Origin: Leminorella grimontii ATCC 33999 = DSM 5078
GTDB taxonomy: Bacteria > Pseudomonadota > Gammaproteobacteria > Enterobacterales > Enterobacteriaceae
Direction: 5' to 3'
NCBI RefSeq assembly: GCF_000439085.1
Contig: NZ_AUUA01000013.1
Location: 1-64,000 of the forward strand
Length of the DNA stretch: 64,000 nt
The notes under the pieces were generated by a model, which was not told the DNA's origin, did not search any database, and saw only the letters and a list, made by a program, of their open reading frames with translations. The translations under genes were made by a program, and so were the position numbers. Positions 1 through 7,868 of the stretch are shown here, piece by piece (within the stretch, counting starts at the first letter, position 1; each line of letters starts with the position of its first letter).

Positions 1-55
1 TAGCGCCGATGGTAGTGTGGGGCTTCCCCATGCGAGAGTAGGGAACTGCCAGGCT
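1..55 (+). rRNA. rrf: 5S ribosomal RNA, 3' end (partial)
   Basis: The first 55 bases match the 3' half of enterobacterial 5S rRNA, from the GCGCCGATGGTAGTG segment through the GAGAGTAGGGAACTGCC segment to the mature end near CCAGGC. The 5' part lies outside the window. With the tRNA-Asp that follows, this is the end of an rrn operon at the position of E. coli rrnH, next to dkgB. Confidence 0.95.
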
Positions 56-84
56 TTTAATTTAAAGAAGTACGCAGATGTTTG

Positions 85-187
85 GGCAGTTCGCTACTCG
101 ATAGAGAGTAGGACAAAAGGCAAGGCCTTTTGAACGTTGCGAAGCAACGGCCCGAAGGATGAACCTCGAAGAGGTTCATAAACTGCC
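85..187 (+). other. Hairpin cluster in the 5S-tRNA spacer
   Basis: Four perfect small hairpins stand in a row: 94-111 (6 bp, loop 100-105), 115-131 (7 bp, 3-nt loop), 135-149 (6 bp, GAA loop) and 159-179 (9 bp, GAA loop). All are enclosed by a complementary pair, GGCAGTT at 85-91 and AACTGCC at 181-187. The transcript could therefore fold as a multi-branched junction between 5S rRNA and tRNA-Asp. A role in rRNA/tRNA processing is inference. Confidence 0.6.
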
Positions 188-211
188 AGGCTTTTAATTT
201 AAAGAAGTACG
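181..211 (+). repeat. Second copy of the 5S rRNA 3' tail
   Basis: Positions 181-211 repeat 44-74 exactly: the last bases of 5S rRNA (AACTGCCAGGC) plus about 20 bases of flank. The rest of a second 5S gene is absent. This looks like the scar of a collapsed tandem 5S duplication or of an insertion flanked by the tail. Confidence 0.8.
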
Positions 212-252
212 AGAAGTAAGCCAGAGCGCTTCTGGTGAGACAAAAATTCGGT

Positions 253-329
253 GGAGCGGTAGTTCAGTTGGTTAGAATACCTGCCTGTCACGCAGGGGGT
301 CGCGGGTTCGAGTCCCGTCCGTTCCGCCA
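253..329 (+). tRNA. aspU: tRNA-Asp (GTC)
   Basis: A 77-nt cloverleaf begins GGAGCGGTAG and ends with an encoded CCA. The anticodon loop CTGTCAC gives GTC. It is nearly identical to E. coli tRNA-Asp and sits where aspU follows rrnH. An identical gene lies at 12386-12462. It is probably co-transcribed with the rRNA and ends at the terminator directly downstream. Confidence 0.98.
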
Positions 330-336
330 CTTATTA

Positions 337-367
337 AAAGCCCTGAGTATGTACTCAGGGCTTTTTT
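337..367 (+). terminator. Intrinsic terminator of the rrn/tRNA-Asp operon
   Basis: A perfect GC-rich stem (AAAGCCCTGAGTA with its complement) is followed by a run of six T. It lies 7 bases after the tRNA CCA. Confidence 0.9.
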
Positions 368-490
368 CTTGCTTATAACCCTATTGTTGCTTTTTAGGCA
401 AAAATCCTCTGCATTTATCGCTCTTTTTCTTCTTGAATGTGTTGGTCATAATCTCTTTACTTAACAAACACAGAGAGAAAGAGAAACGCA

Positions 491-1297
491 ATGACAATCC
501 CCGCATTTGGCCTTGGTACTTTTCGTCTGAAAGATGATGTCGTTATCGCATCTGTAAAAACGGCGCTGGAACTCGGTTATCGTGCCGTTGATACGGCACA
601 AATTTATGATAATGAGGCGGCCGTAGGGCTGGCTATAGCCGAAAGCGGCGTGCCGCGCGGTGAGCTGTACCTCACGACTAAAATCTGGACTGAAAACCTT
701 AGTAAGGAAAAGCTAATTCCTAGCCTGAAAGAGAGTCTGAAAAAGTTACGTACTGACTACGTTGATCTGACTCTGGTTCACTGGCCGTCTCCGAATGATG
801 CGGTTTCCGTTGAAGAGTTTATGCAGGCGCTTCTTGATGCAAAAACGGAAGGGTTGACGCGTGAAATTGGTATCTCCAACTTCACAATCCCTTTGATGGA
901 AAGAGCCATTGCGGCAGTGGGAGTGAATAATATTGCGACCAATCAGATCGAGCTGTCTCCATACTTGCAGAACCGCAAGGTGGTTGACTGGGCTAAGCAG
1001 CACGGTATTCATATCACGTCTTATATGACGCTGGCTTACGGCAAAGCGCTAAAAGATGAGCTGATTGCTCGTATTGCTACCAAACACGGCGCTACGCCAG
1101 CTCAGGTTATTTTGGCGTGGGCGATGGGAGAGGGCTATTCTGTTATCCCTTCTTCAACGAAGCGCGAAAATTTGGCAAGCAATTTGTTATCTGTTGACCT
1201 CCGGCTGGACGGTGAAGACAGAAAGGCTATCGCCACGCTCGATTGTAACGACCGTTTGGTGAGTCCAGAAGGGCTGGCTCCAATATGGGATAAGTAA
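491..1297 (+). CDS. dkgB: 2,5-diketo-D-gluconate reductase B / methylglyoxal reductase (aldo-keto reductase)
   Basis: This 268-residue aldo/keto reductase is an NADPH-dependent cytosolic enzyme; the family reduces 2,5-diketogluconate, methylglyoxal and other aldehydes. The catalytic tetrad is visible: D34, Y39 (in YDNE), K64 (in TTKIW) and H97 (in LVHWP). The length is that of E. coli DkgB, and the position after tRNA-Asp and before a convergent LysR gene (yafC) is as in E. coli. A purine-rich stretch (AGAGAGAAAGAG) precedes the ATG at 491. No oddities seen. Confidence 0.93.
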   Translation: MTIPAFGLGTFRLKDDVVIASVKTALELGYRAVDTAQIYDNEAAVGLAIAESGVPRGELYLTTKIWTENLSKEKLIPSLKESLKKLRTDYVDLTLVHWPSPNDAVSVEEFMQALLDAKTEGLTREIGISNFTIPLMERAIAAVGVNNIATNQIELSPYLQNRKVVDWAKQHGIHITSYMTLAYGKALKDELIARIATKHGATPAQVILAWAMGEGYSVIPSSTKRENLASNLLSVDLRLDGEDRKAIATLDCNDRLVSPEGLAPIWDK

Positions 1298-1307
1298 ATA
1301 ATATTAT

Positions 1308-1336
1308 GAGCGGCTTCGCAGCTAGCTGAGCCGCTC
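1308..1336. terminator. Hairpin between convergent dkgB and yafC
   Basis: GAGCGGCT at 1308-1315 pairs with AGCCGCTC at 1329-1336 across a 13-base loop. It overlaps the yafC stop and lacks a strong T-run, so it is only a possible bidirectional terminator. Confidence 0.4.
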
Positions 1337-2206
1337 GCTTAAAAAATCAATAAAGGCCCGAATACGGGCGCTGACGGCTCTGTCGCTATAGTAAACTGCG
1401 CTAAACGGCATTTCGATAGGTAAACGGTGCGTCGGCAGCAGTTCCATAAACTCACCTCGTTCGATTTCCCCGTCAATCATATAGTCTGACAAGCAGGCTA
1501 TACCATTACCGCTTAAGCATAATTGTTTAATGGTTTCGCCGCTGTTGGATGACAACGAGCTGGTAATTTCAAAGAGCTGGCCGTCACCACGGGAGACCGG
1601 CCAAATATTTAGCGAGGCGGGTTCTGTAAAGCCCAGGCAGTCATGTTCTTTGAGATCCTCGATCGTTTGCGGCGTCCCCCTACGCGCAAGATAGTCCGGA
1701 GAAGCCACTATCTTGCGGTAGCTGGTAAACAGGGGGCGGGCGCGCAGGCTGGAGTCCGTCAGGGTTCCTGCACGGATTGCTATGTCTACCTTTCGCTCAA
1801 TAAGGTTAATGAAAGTCTCCGACGAAACGAGAGAGAGCGTAATCTCCGGGTAACGTTCGCGAAATGGCTTAATCAGCGGCATCAGAAAATGGAGCATCAC
1901 CGGCGTCGCCGCATCGATGCGTAATAGCCCGCGCGGCGTTCTTTTGGTTTCCATTATTTCATTTTCGGCGGCCGCCATTTCCTGCAAGATAGCCTGAACG
2001 CGACGAAAATAGCGTTCGCCTTCTTCCGTCAGGCTGAGTTGCCTGGTGGTGCGATTGAGCAGGCTAACGCCCAGTTTGGATTCCAGCTTTTTGACCGAGC
2101 GACTAACGGCTGAATTAGCCAGCCCCAGCTGTTCTGCTGCGCGGCTGAAGCTTCCGCTTTCTACGACGGCAACAAAGATGGCAATTTCTTCCGATGTAGC
2201 TCTCAT
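1322..2206 (-). CDS. yafC: LysR-family transcriptional regulator YafC
   Basis: A 294-residue LysR-type regulator. The winged helix-turn-helix occupies about residues 5-63 (motif with [23 protein letters not shown]), followed by the periplasmic-binding-protein-like effector domain (about 90-290). The start has a good AGGAG site 6 bases upstream. It is convergent with dkgB as in E. coli, and divergent from the MFS gene at 2311 with a 104-bp shared promoter region. By the usual LysR arrangement it may control that exporter. The effector cannot be told from sequence. Confidence 0.88.
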   Translation of the reverse strand: MRATSEEIAIFVAVVESGSFSRAAEQLGLANSAVSRSVKKLESKLGVSLLNRTTRQLSLTEEGERYFRRVQAILQEMAAAENEIMETKRTPRGLLRIDAATPVMLHFLMPLIKPFRERYPEITLSLVSSETFINLIERKVDIAIRAGTLTDSSLRARPLFTSYRKIVASPDYLARRGTPQTIEDLKEHDCLGFTEPASLNIWPVSRGDGQLFEITSSLSSNSGETIKQLCLSGNGIACLSDYMIDGEIERGEFMELLPTHRLPIEMPFSAVYYSDRAVSARIRAFIDFLSERLS

Positions 2207-2310
2207 TATTGCTCCTGAAGCAAAATTTTATTGAGATTTTGACGGTTTTTGTTATTTAAACACCTATGCATACTACGTGTCATCTTAATCTTGTTGATAC
2301 GGAGTGAACT

Positions 2311-3486
2311 ATGCCGTTGGCGTTACTTGCCTTAACTATCGGAGCCTTTGCAATCGGTACCACTGAGTTTGTGATTGTGGGTTTGGTTCCCACCATTGCT
2401 GAACAGTTATCCATTTCCCTGCCGTCGGCTGGGCTTTTGGTTTCTATCTATGCGCTTGGCGTGGCGGTTGGTGCGCCAGTGCTGACGGCGTTGACCGGCC
2501 GCCTACCGCGTAAACAGCTGCTGCTGGCGCTGATGGTATTGTTTACTGCCGGTAACCTGCTGGCATGGTTGGCACCTGGATATGGCGTGCTGGTGGTAGC
2601 TCGCCTGCTGACCGGGCTGGCGCACGGCGTGTTTTTCTCGATTGGTTCGACGATAGCGACCAGTTTGGTACCGAAAGAGAAAGCCGCATCTGCAATTGCC
2701 ATTATGTTTGGCGGCCTGACGGTTGCGCTCGTAACGGGGGTTCCTTTAGGGACATTTATCGGACAGCATTTCGGTTGGCGCGAGACATTTCTAGCGGTAT
2801 CCCTGCTGGGGGTGGTGTCGCTTATCGGCAGCTTTATTTTGGTGCCGGGTAATATTTCCGGCGGCGCCGCAGCCAGCCTGCGCGAGCGGATGAGAGTTCT
2901 TACTCATCCGCGCCTGCTGATAATTTATGCCATAACTGCGCTGGGTTACGGAGGCGTGTTCACCGCTTTTACTTTTCTTGCTCCAATGATGCAGGAGCTG
3001 GCGGGGTTCTCGCCCGGTTCTGTAAGCTGGATCCTGTTGGGCTATGGCGTTTCAGTGGCCGTAGGCAACGTTTGGGGCGGTAAGCTTGCCGATAAGCACG
3101 GAGCCGTTACTGCACTGAAGTTTATTTTTGCCGCTTTAGCATTATTGTTGCTGATTCTTCAATTCACTGTTTCAGTTCAATATGCGGCGCTGGTGACGGT
3201 GTTGATTATGGGCGTCTTTGCGTTTGGCAACGTTCCTGGCCTGCAGGTCTATGTAGTCCAAAAAGCGGAACAGTATGCCCCTAACGCCGTTGACGTAGCG
3301 TCTGGATTAAATATTGCCGCTTTTAATATTGGCATCGCTATTGGGTCGGTCATTGGCGGACAAACGGTAGAGCATTATGGCCTGTCGCAAACGCCATGGA
3401 TTGGCGCAGCCATCGTTCTGGCAGCATTTATGCTGACCGGCTTTAGCGGACGCATGGATAAGACAGTAAGGGCTGCCATGAGCTAA
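2311..3486 (+). CDS. MFS drug/sugar efflux transporter (DHA1, AraJ/YdhP-like)
   Basis: This 391-residue protein has about 12 hydrophobic segments and the DHA1 opening (IGTTEFVIVGLVPTIA at about 15-31), as in the AraJ/YdhP/chloramphenicol-efflux group. A loop 2-3 motif (GRLPRKQLL, about 63-71) fits the MFS A-motif region. GGAG at 2301-2304 precedes the ATG. The gene is absent between yafC and yafD in E. coli, so it is an accessory insertion, probably regulated by the divergent LysR gene. The substrate is unknown; inner-membrane proton-driven export is inferred from family. Confidence 0.85.
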   Translation: MPLALLALTIGAFAIGTTEFVIVGLVPTIAEQLSISLPSAGLLVSIYALGVAVGAPVLTALTGRLPRKQLLLALMVLFTAGNLLAWLAPGYGVLVVARLLTGLAHGVFFSIGSTIATSLVPKEKAASAIAIMFGGLTVALVTGVPLGTFIGQHFGWRETFLAVSLLGVVSLIGSFILVPGNISGGAAASLRERMRVLTHPRLLIIYAITALGYGGVFTAFTFLAPMMQELAGFSPGSVSWILLGYGVSVAVGNVWGGKLADKHGAVTALKFIFAALALLLLILQFTVSVQYAALVTVLIMGVFAFGNVPGLQVYVVQKAEQYAPNAVDVASGLNIAAFNIGIAIGSVIGGQTVEHYGLSQTPWIGAAIVLAAFMLTGFSGRMDKTVRAAMS

Positions 3487-3901
3487 TACGTTCTAAGATA
3501 AGGTAGCCCATGTTTGATTAATGAAAGGCCGTATCTTTTTTAACAAATGCGGCTTTTTGTTTATATGTTTTTCTGGCTTGAATAAATTGAAAGAGAACAA
3601 TTCTATTCATGAATGCCGTAACTATTTGTTGGGTTTCTTATTATTTTCTTTAAACTCCTTCGTTTTTTAAAAACGTTTTTATTGTTGTAATTAACTGATG
3701 CTAAATAACTTTATTGGCACATGCTTCATGTTGTTTTTATTTTTTGGCAAACGTGGTTCGGCAAAGATAACTTTCCGGTAGTGCTCTATTTATGTATATC
3801 TCTGATAGCGCTAAAAAATCATGCTTTAGCGCGGCGACTTTATAGCCTCTTTTTATACTCATGGTTACGTCGACCGGCGTATTTATTCGTGGGGTGATGT
3901 C
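3487..3901. other. AT-rich intergenic region, 415 bp
   Basis: No convincing gene. The stretch is clearly richer in A+T than its neighbours, with poly-T tracts around 3535-3545 and 3655-3685. A weak imperfect pairing near 3523-3557 (GCCGTAT with ATGCGGC, followed by T) could end the MFS transcript. The promoter of the lipoprotein gene at 3902 must lie here. High A+T upstream of a surface-protein gene would suit H-NS silencing, which is inference. Confidence 0.45.
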
Positions 3902-5056
3902 ATGAGCACAAGTAACCTAAATCGCCTTGGCGCGCTAGCGCTGGCGATAGCCGTTGCGTTCTCCCTTTCGGCCTGCAGCGGAAGCGGTGGTTCCAGCGAT
4001 ATTGGTTCTGACGGAAAATATACCAATAGCGATGGTGGAAGCGGGGATTCAGGCGGTTCTAACGGTGGAAATGATGGTTCTAATGGTGGTGGGAGCGACG
4101 GGGGGACAGATCCTGGCGACGGGGGAACAGATCCTGGCGATGGCGGGACGGGAACTGTGGCTAACGGCTCTGCCGTAAATAATGTTGTTAGCGATTTGGG
4201 TACGGCGGGGAACGGTCTTGGCGGCGCGATTAATGATATCGCCGATCGGATTCCGCTTAAGGACAATCCCGTTACGTCTACGGTTGCGGTAACGGTTAGT
4301 GGCGTTGGTGATGCCGTTACAACCGTAAGTTCAGGCCTTAAAGACGGAATTGGAGATGTTAACAATCCTAACGGCGTTGGAACGACTTTGACCGGAGTGA
4401 CCAATACGGTTTCCGGCCTTGGGACAACGGTTTCCGCCGTAGGAAATAATCTGGCGGATACGACGGCTAATACTCCGCTAAAAGGAACGACGGCACTGGT
4501 GGGCGGCGTTGTTGATACGACGGGCAAGGCAGTGAACGGCGTTGGAAATACGCTGACTTCCGTCGTTCAAAGCGAACCTGTAAGTACGTTAACGACGGGG
4601 ACAACGACCGTACTGAATACGACGCTGGCCGATACGCAGAAAGTCACTCAAACCGTGGGTACGGCAACCGGGATTGGTTCTCCCGTTAATACCGTTTTGA
4701 CCGCCGTAGGCACAACGGTTAGCAACGTTGGATCTCAGGTGGGAGCTACTTCGCCTGCGCTTAACGGCGCTGGCCAGTTGGTTCAAGGGGTCGGTCAGGC
4801 CGTTGTGGATACCGGCGGATTAGTTAAACCGATATCTACTACCGACGGAGGCAGTACGTCAGGCAGCGCGGGGGCGGGAAGCGGTGGACTGGGTTCAACT
4901 TTAAACGGTTTAACCTCAGGCCTAACCTCGACGTTAACGACCACAACGGCAGCTGGCGGTAGCGGTACGGGCGCCGGAAGTTCAACGCCGGGTACTCAAA
5001 GCCCAAATCTTATTACTAATTTGACTTCGAGTTTGTCAAATCTCAATAAAAAATAA
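3902..5056 (+). CDS. Low-complexity Gly/Thr/Val-rich lipoprotein, candidate partner of the adjacent TpsB transporter
   Basis: A 384-residue protein of unrecognised function. Residues 1-24 are a lipoprotein signal with lipobox L22-S-A-C25; S26 at +2 favours outer-membrane sorting. Residues 26-85 are a Gly/Ser/Asp/Asn-rich linker containing two GGTDPGD repeats. Residues 90-310 are degenerate Val/Thr/Gly repeats around a G-V-G-x-T/A-V/L core (for example near 134, 158, 172, 213, 269 and 296), with Gly/Thr/Ser-rich stretches to the C terminus. After Y40 there is no aromatic residue, and C25 is the only cysteine. There are no collagen Gly-X-Y triplets and no haemagglutination TPS domain, although the repeat region resembles what precedes collagen repeats in some bacterial collagen-like proteins (from memory). 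The transporter gene lies 63 bp downstream. Function as a secreted or surface protein is inferred. Confidence 0.75.
   Translation: MSTSNLNRLGALALAIAVAFSLSACSGSGGSSDIGSDGKYTNSDGGSGDSGGSNGGNDGSNGGGSDGGTDPGDGGTDPGDGGTGTVANGSAVNNVVSDLGTAGNGLGGAINDIADRIPLKDNPVTSTVAVTVSGVGDAVTTVSSGLKDGIGDVNNPNGVGTTLTGVTNTVSGLGTTVSAVGNNLADTTANTPLKGTTALVGGVVDTTGKAVNGVGNTLTSVVQSEPVSTLTTGTTTVLNTTLADTQKVTQTVGTATGIGSPVNTVLTAVGTTVSNVGSQVGATSPALNGAGQLVQGVGQAVVDTGGLVKPISTTDGGSTSGSAGAGSGGLGSTLNGLTSGLTSTLTTTTAAGGSGTGAGSSTPGTQSPNLITNLTSSLSNLNKK
4098..4145 (+). repeat. Tandem 21-bp repeat coding for GGTDPGD
   Basis: Two near-identical 21-bp units (GGGGGAACAGATCCTGGCGA type) and a partial third encode GGTDPGD twice within the lipoprotein linker. 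Such a tandem could change copy number by slippage without shifting frame. Confidence 0.7.
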
Positions 5057-5062
5057 ATATAT

Positions 5063-5096
5063 AAGCGCTCCCACTTGTCGGGAGCGCTTCTTTTCT
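5063..5096 (+). terminator. Intrinsic terminator/attenuator between lipoprotein and TpsB genes
   Basis: AAGCGCTCCC at 5063-5072 pairs perfectly with GGGAGCGCTT at 5080-5089 around a 7-base loop, followed by CTTTTC. It lies between two co-directional genes 63 bp apart, so read-through would make less transporter than lipoprotein transcript. That fits a substrate/pore stoichiometry, by inference. Confidence 0.75.
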
Positions 5097-5119
5097 GCCG
5101 TTTTAATACGAGACAGTTT

Positions 5120-6835
5120 ATGAAACAGCTGACGTCAGTGACGCTTGTGCTGAGCGTAATGATAGGCGCCGTTCGCGCAGATACGACCCCTTTGCTTATT
5201 GACCCCAATAACCCCGCCAAACCTTCTCCCGGTGTGGCTCCACCAAAAGCGAGCGCTTCGGTTCCGACCGTCACCGTTGACGCTGAAGCTCCTGCACTGA
5301 CGCCGCAAACGGAGATCAAGGTCGGACGGATTCAGTTTGTAGGAGGCTCGCGTTATTCTCTGCCTTCGCTCGTTGGGCCGTTTCGCCCGCTGATAGGTAA
5401 AACTGTTCCATTGAGTAAGCTACTCAAGCTGACGTCGGCTATTACTCAACGCTATAGGGATGATGGCTATCCGCTCTCTTTTGCTTTCTTGCCCAATAAT
5501 AACTTCCAGAATGGGACCGTCACCGTCGTATTGGTTGAGGGCTATATCGCCCATAGCCAGATTAACAGCGATAGCCCACAAATTGCAGAGCGCGTGAAGC
5601 GACTGGCTGAAAAGATGATGCAGGAAAAGCCGCTGTCGCAGCGTACATTCGATCGCTACAGCCTTTTAATGACGCGAACGCCTGCCGCTAAAGTAGAGGC
5701 TAACGCCCAACTTCCAGCAAATATTTACGGTGCGGCGACAATGAGCGTGAATGCGGTGCAGCCCCGGCGGTGGGATGTGTCTTCAACGCTGGACTCACGC
5801 AAAGGGCAGAATCTGGCGATGCTTAACGGCTCACTGAGCAATATTACATCATGGGGCGATCAGCTTGGGCTGGCGGTTCTGGTTCCGCTCGATAAGACCG
5901 CCCGCAAGAACTACGTGGGTATGAACTACCAGCAATATCTGAGTGATGAAGGCTTACAGCTACAGCTTAAAGGAAGCTTCTATCAGGAGGATCCCCGCAG
6001 CTACACTCAGCTTCTTCAGCTAACGCCGGATATCAACGTTGAGTCGCGTCAAAAACAGACTCAGTACACGGGAGGCGTGGCCCTTAACTATCCGCTGGTG
6101 CTGGAGCGGCAGAGGCAGCTTGGGATATCGACCGAGCTTGACTATGTGGATAAGCATAATGACTATCGCCTTCGCGCCAACGGTTTTGGTAATACTGTTG
6201 ACTTATCGACGGTGCGCCAGCATGTTCGATATCCTGCCGCCGAATTGGGCATCAACGGCTATCAGGAATGGGAAAAGGTATCGGCCAGCGCGCGCGTCGC
6301 GATGCGCCAAGGAATTAATGGCGCTGGCGCCGATATCTCTCCTAAAGACAGTGCCGATTTAAGCTTCACGCGATGGAAGGGCGGCTTCGACGGGGCGTGG
6401 TCAATGACTGACGCCTGGCGGCTTTCGACCTCTTGGGAAGGCGATTGGAGTAACGATAGCTTACCGGAGTCCGAACGCGCCAGCTTTGGGGCGCTTCGCT
6501 ACGGGCGCGGTTATCCAGACGGAGAGGCCAGCGGCGACTATGGTTATGGCGGCCAGCTGGAGCTGCGCTATATCATTTCACGCGCTGAGAGCCAGTGGTT
6601 GGCCACCGTTCAGCCTTATGTATTGACCGATACTGCGCGAACGCGTTTTAATCAGAGCGGCCTTGGCGAGAAAAAGTTGGCCTCTGCCGCTGCGGGCGTT
6701 ATGTTTGGCGATAACCGGCACTATACGCTGTCGGTTGAAGGGGCCAGACCGCTCGCGGACAAACCAAGCGACAGCCGCGACCGAGACTGGCGCTTTAGCG
6801 TAACCTTAACGTGGAACTTTAACGATTTGCGCTAA
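5120..6835 (+). CDS. ShlB/FhaC/HecB-family outer-membrane transporter (two-partner secretion TpsB)
   Basis: A 571-residue Omp85-superfamily protein. I chose the ATG at 5120, not upstream codons, because it starts a clear signal peptide (1-20, cleavage at VRA/DTT) and the upstream codons run through the terminator hairpin. A proline-rich stretch (30-62) precedes a POTRA domain (about 66-143, from IKVGRIQFVGG to VTVVLVEGYI). The rest is a 16-strand-type beta barrel with the conserved RGY motif in RYGRGYPDGEASGDYG. The family exports TpsA proteins through the outer membrane by the Sec-dependent type Vb route. No TpsA gene is adjacent; the only candidate substrate is the upstream lipoprotein. The last residue is Arg rather than the usual aromatic. 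Confidence 0.88.
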   Translation: MKQLTSVTLVLSVMIGAVRADTTPLLIDPNNPAKPSPGVAPPKASASVPTVTVDAEAPALTPQTEIKVGRIQFVGGSRYSLPSLVGPFRPLIGKTVPLSKLLKLTSAITQRYRDDGYPLSFAFLPNNNFQNGTVTVVLVEGYIAHSQINSDSPQIAERVKRLAEKMMQEKPLSQRTFDRYSLLMTRTPAAKVEANAQLPANIYGAATMSVNAVQPRRWDVSSTLDSRKGQNLAMLNGSLSNITSWGDQLGLAVLVPLDKTARKNYVGMNYQQYLSDEGLQLQLKGSFYQEDPRSYTQLLQLTPDINVESRQKQTQYTGGVALNYPLVLERQRQLGISTELDYVDKHNDYRLRANGFGNTVDLSTVRQHVRYPAAELGINGYQEWEKVSASARVAMRQGINGAGADISPKDSADLSFTRWKGGFDGAWSMTDAWRLSTSWEGDWSNDSLPESERASFGALRYGRGYPDGEASGDYGYGGQLELRYIISRAESQWLATVQPYVLTDTARTRFNQSGLGEKKLASAAAGVMFGDNRHYTLSVEGARPLADKPSDSRDRDWRFSVTLTWNFNDLR

Positions 6836-7055
6836 ATACGATGGCTTCACCAATGGCTCGCCTTCCTACAGGAATTTTGGGGAACAACGCTTGTCGTTAA
6901 TGGTCTAATTTTTAATAATCAGCTATTTTCTGTTATTGGCTGTAGAGTCGCACTTTTCCCCAGCGGCTTTTTATAAATTAAACAAAAGGACGTTATCGGC
7001 TCGGGATGCCGATGTAGCGCATAGGGAGATGCTGGGCTATTAATAGGTAGTGAGC

Positions 7056-7850
7056 GTGCGAAAAAGAAATTATGCCCTGCGTTATTCCGCCGGCGTGCCA
7101 GCCGAGCGCGTGTTTCCGGGTGTCCTGAACGAGCTTAATCCAACTATCGTCGCGCCGCTGCAGGCGTTTCCGACCCATGACGTTTTGAACGTCATGGTAT
7201 GGAACATTTTCAAGCAGCAGAGGGCGGACTGGCTTAACGTGTTAAAAAGGCACGGTGTTGAAAATCAGCTGGTACTTTTACAGGAAGCGCAAACCTCTCC
7301 TGAGCTTATCCGATTTGCCACCTCTAACTACCTTACAGCCGATCAGGTGCCGGCCATCATGCTGCCTCAGTATTCTCTGGGGGTGATGACGTTGGCTTCG
7401 GCAAATCCCGTCTATTGCTGCCCGCTTCGCGAGAAGGAGCCGCTTCTTCGCCTGTCAAAATCCGCGCTGGTGACGGTGTACCCGCTGGATGATGGCCGTC
7501 AGCTTATGGTGGCTAATATTCATGCCGTTAACTTCAGCTTTGGCGTAGACATCTATCAACAGCAGCTTAAGCCCATCGGAGAGCAAATCTTGCAGCATAA
7601 AGGGCCGGTGATTTTGGCCGGTGATTTTAACGCCTGGAGCAAACAGCGCATTCGTTCCCTTTATCGCTTCTCTACGCTAACCGGGCTACAGGAAGTTCGC
7701 TTTACTCAAGACTGGCGCAAGCGCGCCTTTGGCCGCCCGCTGGACTTTGTGTTTTACCGTGGATTGGAGGTCATAGAGGCGTCGGTGCTGGTAACGAAAG
7801 CGTCGGATCATAATCCTCTGCTGGTCAAGTTTTATGCCGGCTCCAGATGA
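7056..7850 (+). CDS. yafD: Endonuclease/exonuclease/phosphatase-fold protein YafD
   Basis: A 264-residue member of the EEP superfamily (DNase I-like fold) and clear orthologue of E. coli YafD. Conserved elements are [15 protein letters not shown] (metal-binding Glu), NIHAVNF, GDFNAW and SDHNPLLV (catalytic Asp-His). I place the start at GTG 7056 rather than GTG 7050: AGG at 7045-7047 is 8 bases from 7056 but only 2 from 7050, and E. coli YafD begins at the same point. Biochemical activity is not established to my knowledge. It is convergent with mltD. Confidence 0.92.
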   Translation: MRKRNYALRYSAGVPAERVFPGVLNELNPTIVAPLQAFPTHDVLNVMVWNIFKQQRADWLNVLKRHGVENQLVLLQEAQTSPELIRFATSNYLTADQVPAIMLPQYSLGVMTLASANPVYCCPLREKEPLLRLSKSALVTVYPLDDGRQLMVANIHAVNFSFGVDIYQQQLKPIGEQILQHKGPVILAGDFNAWSKQRIRSLYRFSTLTGLQEVRFTQDWRKRAFGRPLDFVFYRGLEVIEASVLVTKASDHNPLLVKFYAGSR

Positions 7851-7859
7851 AGCCGGCAT
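7834..7859. terminator. Hairpin between convergent yafD and mltD
   Basis: A perfect 9-bp stem, ATGCCGGCT/AGCCGGCAT, with an 8-base loop overlaps the yafD stop codon. No clear T-run on either side, so it may be a weak terminator or a 3'-end protecting hairpin. Confidence 0.5.
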
Positions 7860-7868
7860 CTTCGACAG

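Noticed and set aside
3883-4527. 214-residue open frame on the minus strand, proline-rich (PPSPGSVPP type repeats)
   Set aside because: It is the antisense of Gly/Asp/Ser-rich codons of the lipoprotein gene; GGN repeats give CCN on the other strand. No ribosome site or independent support.
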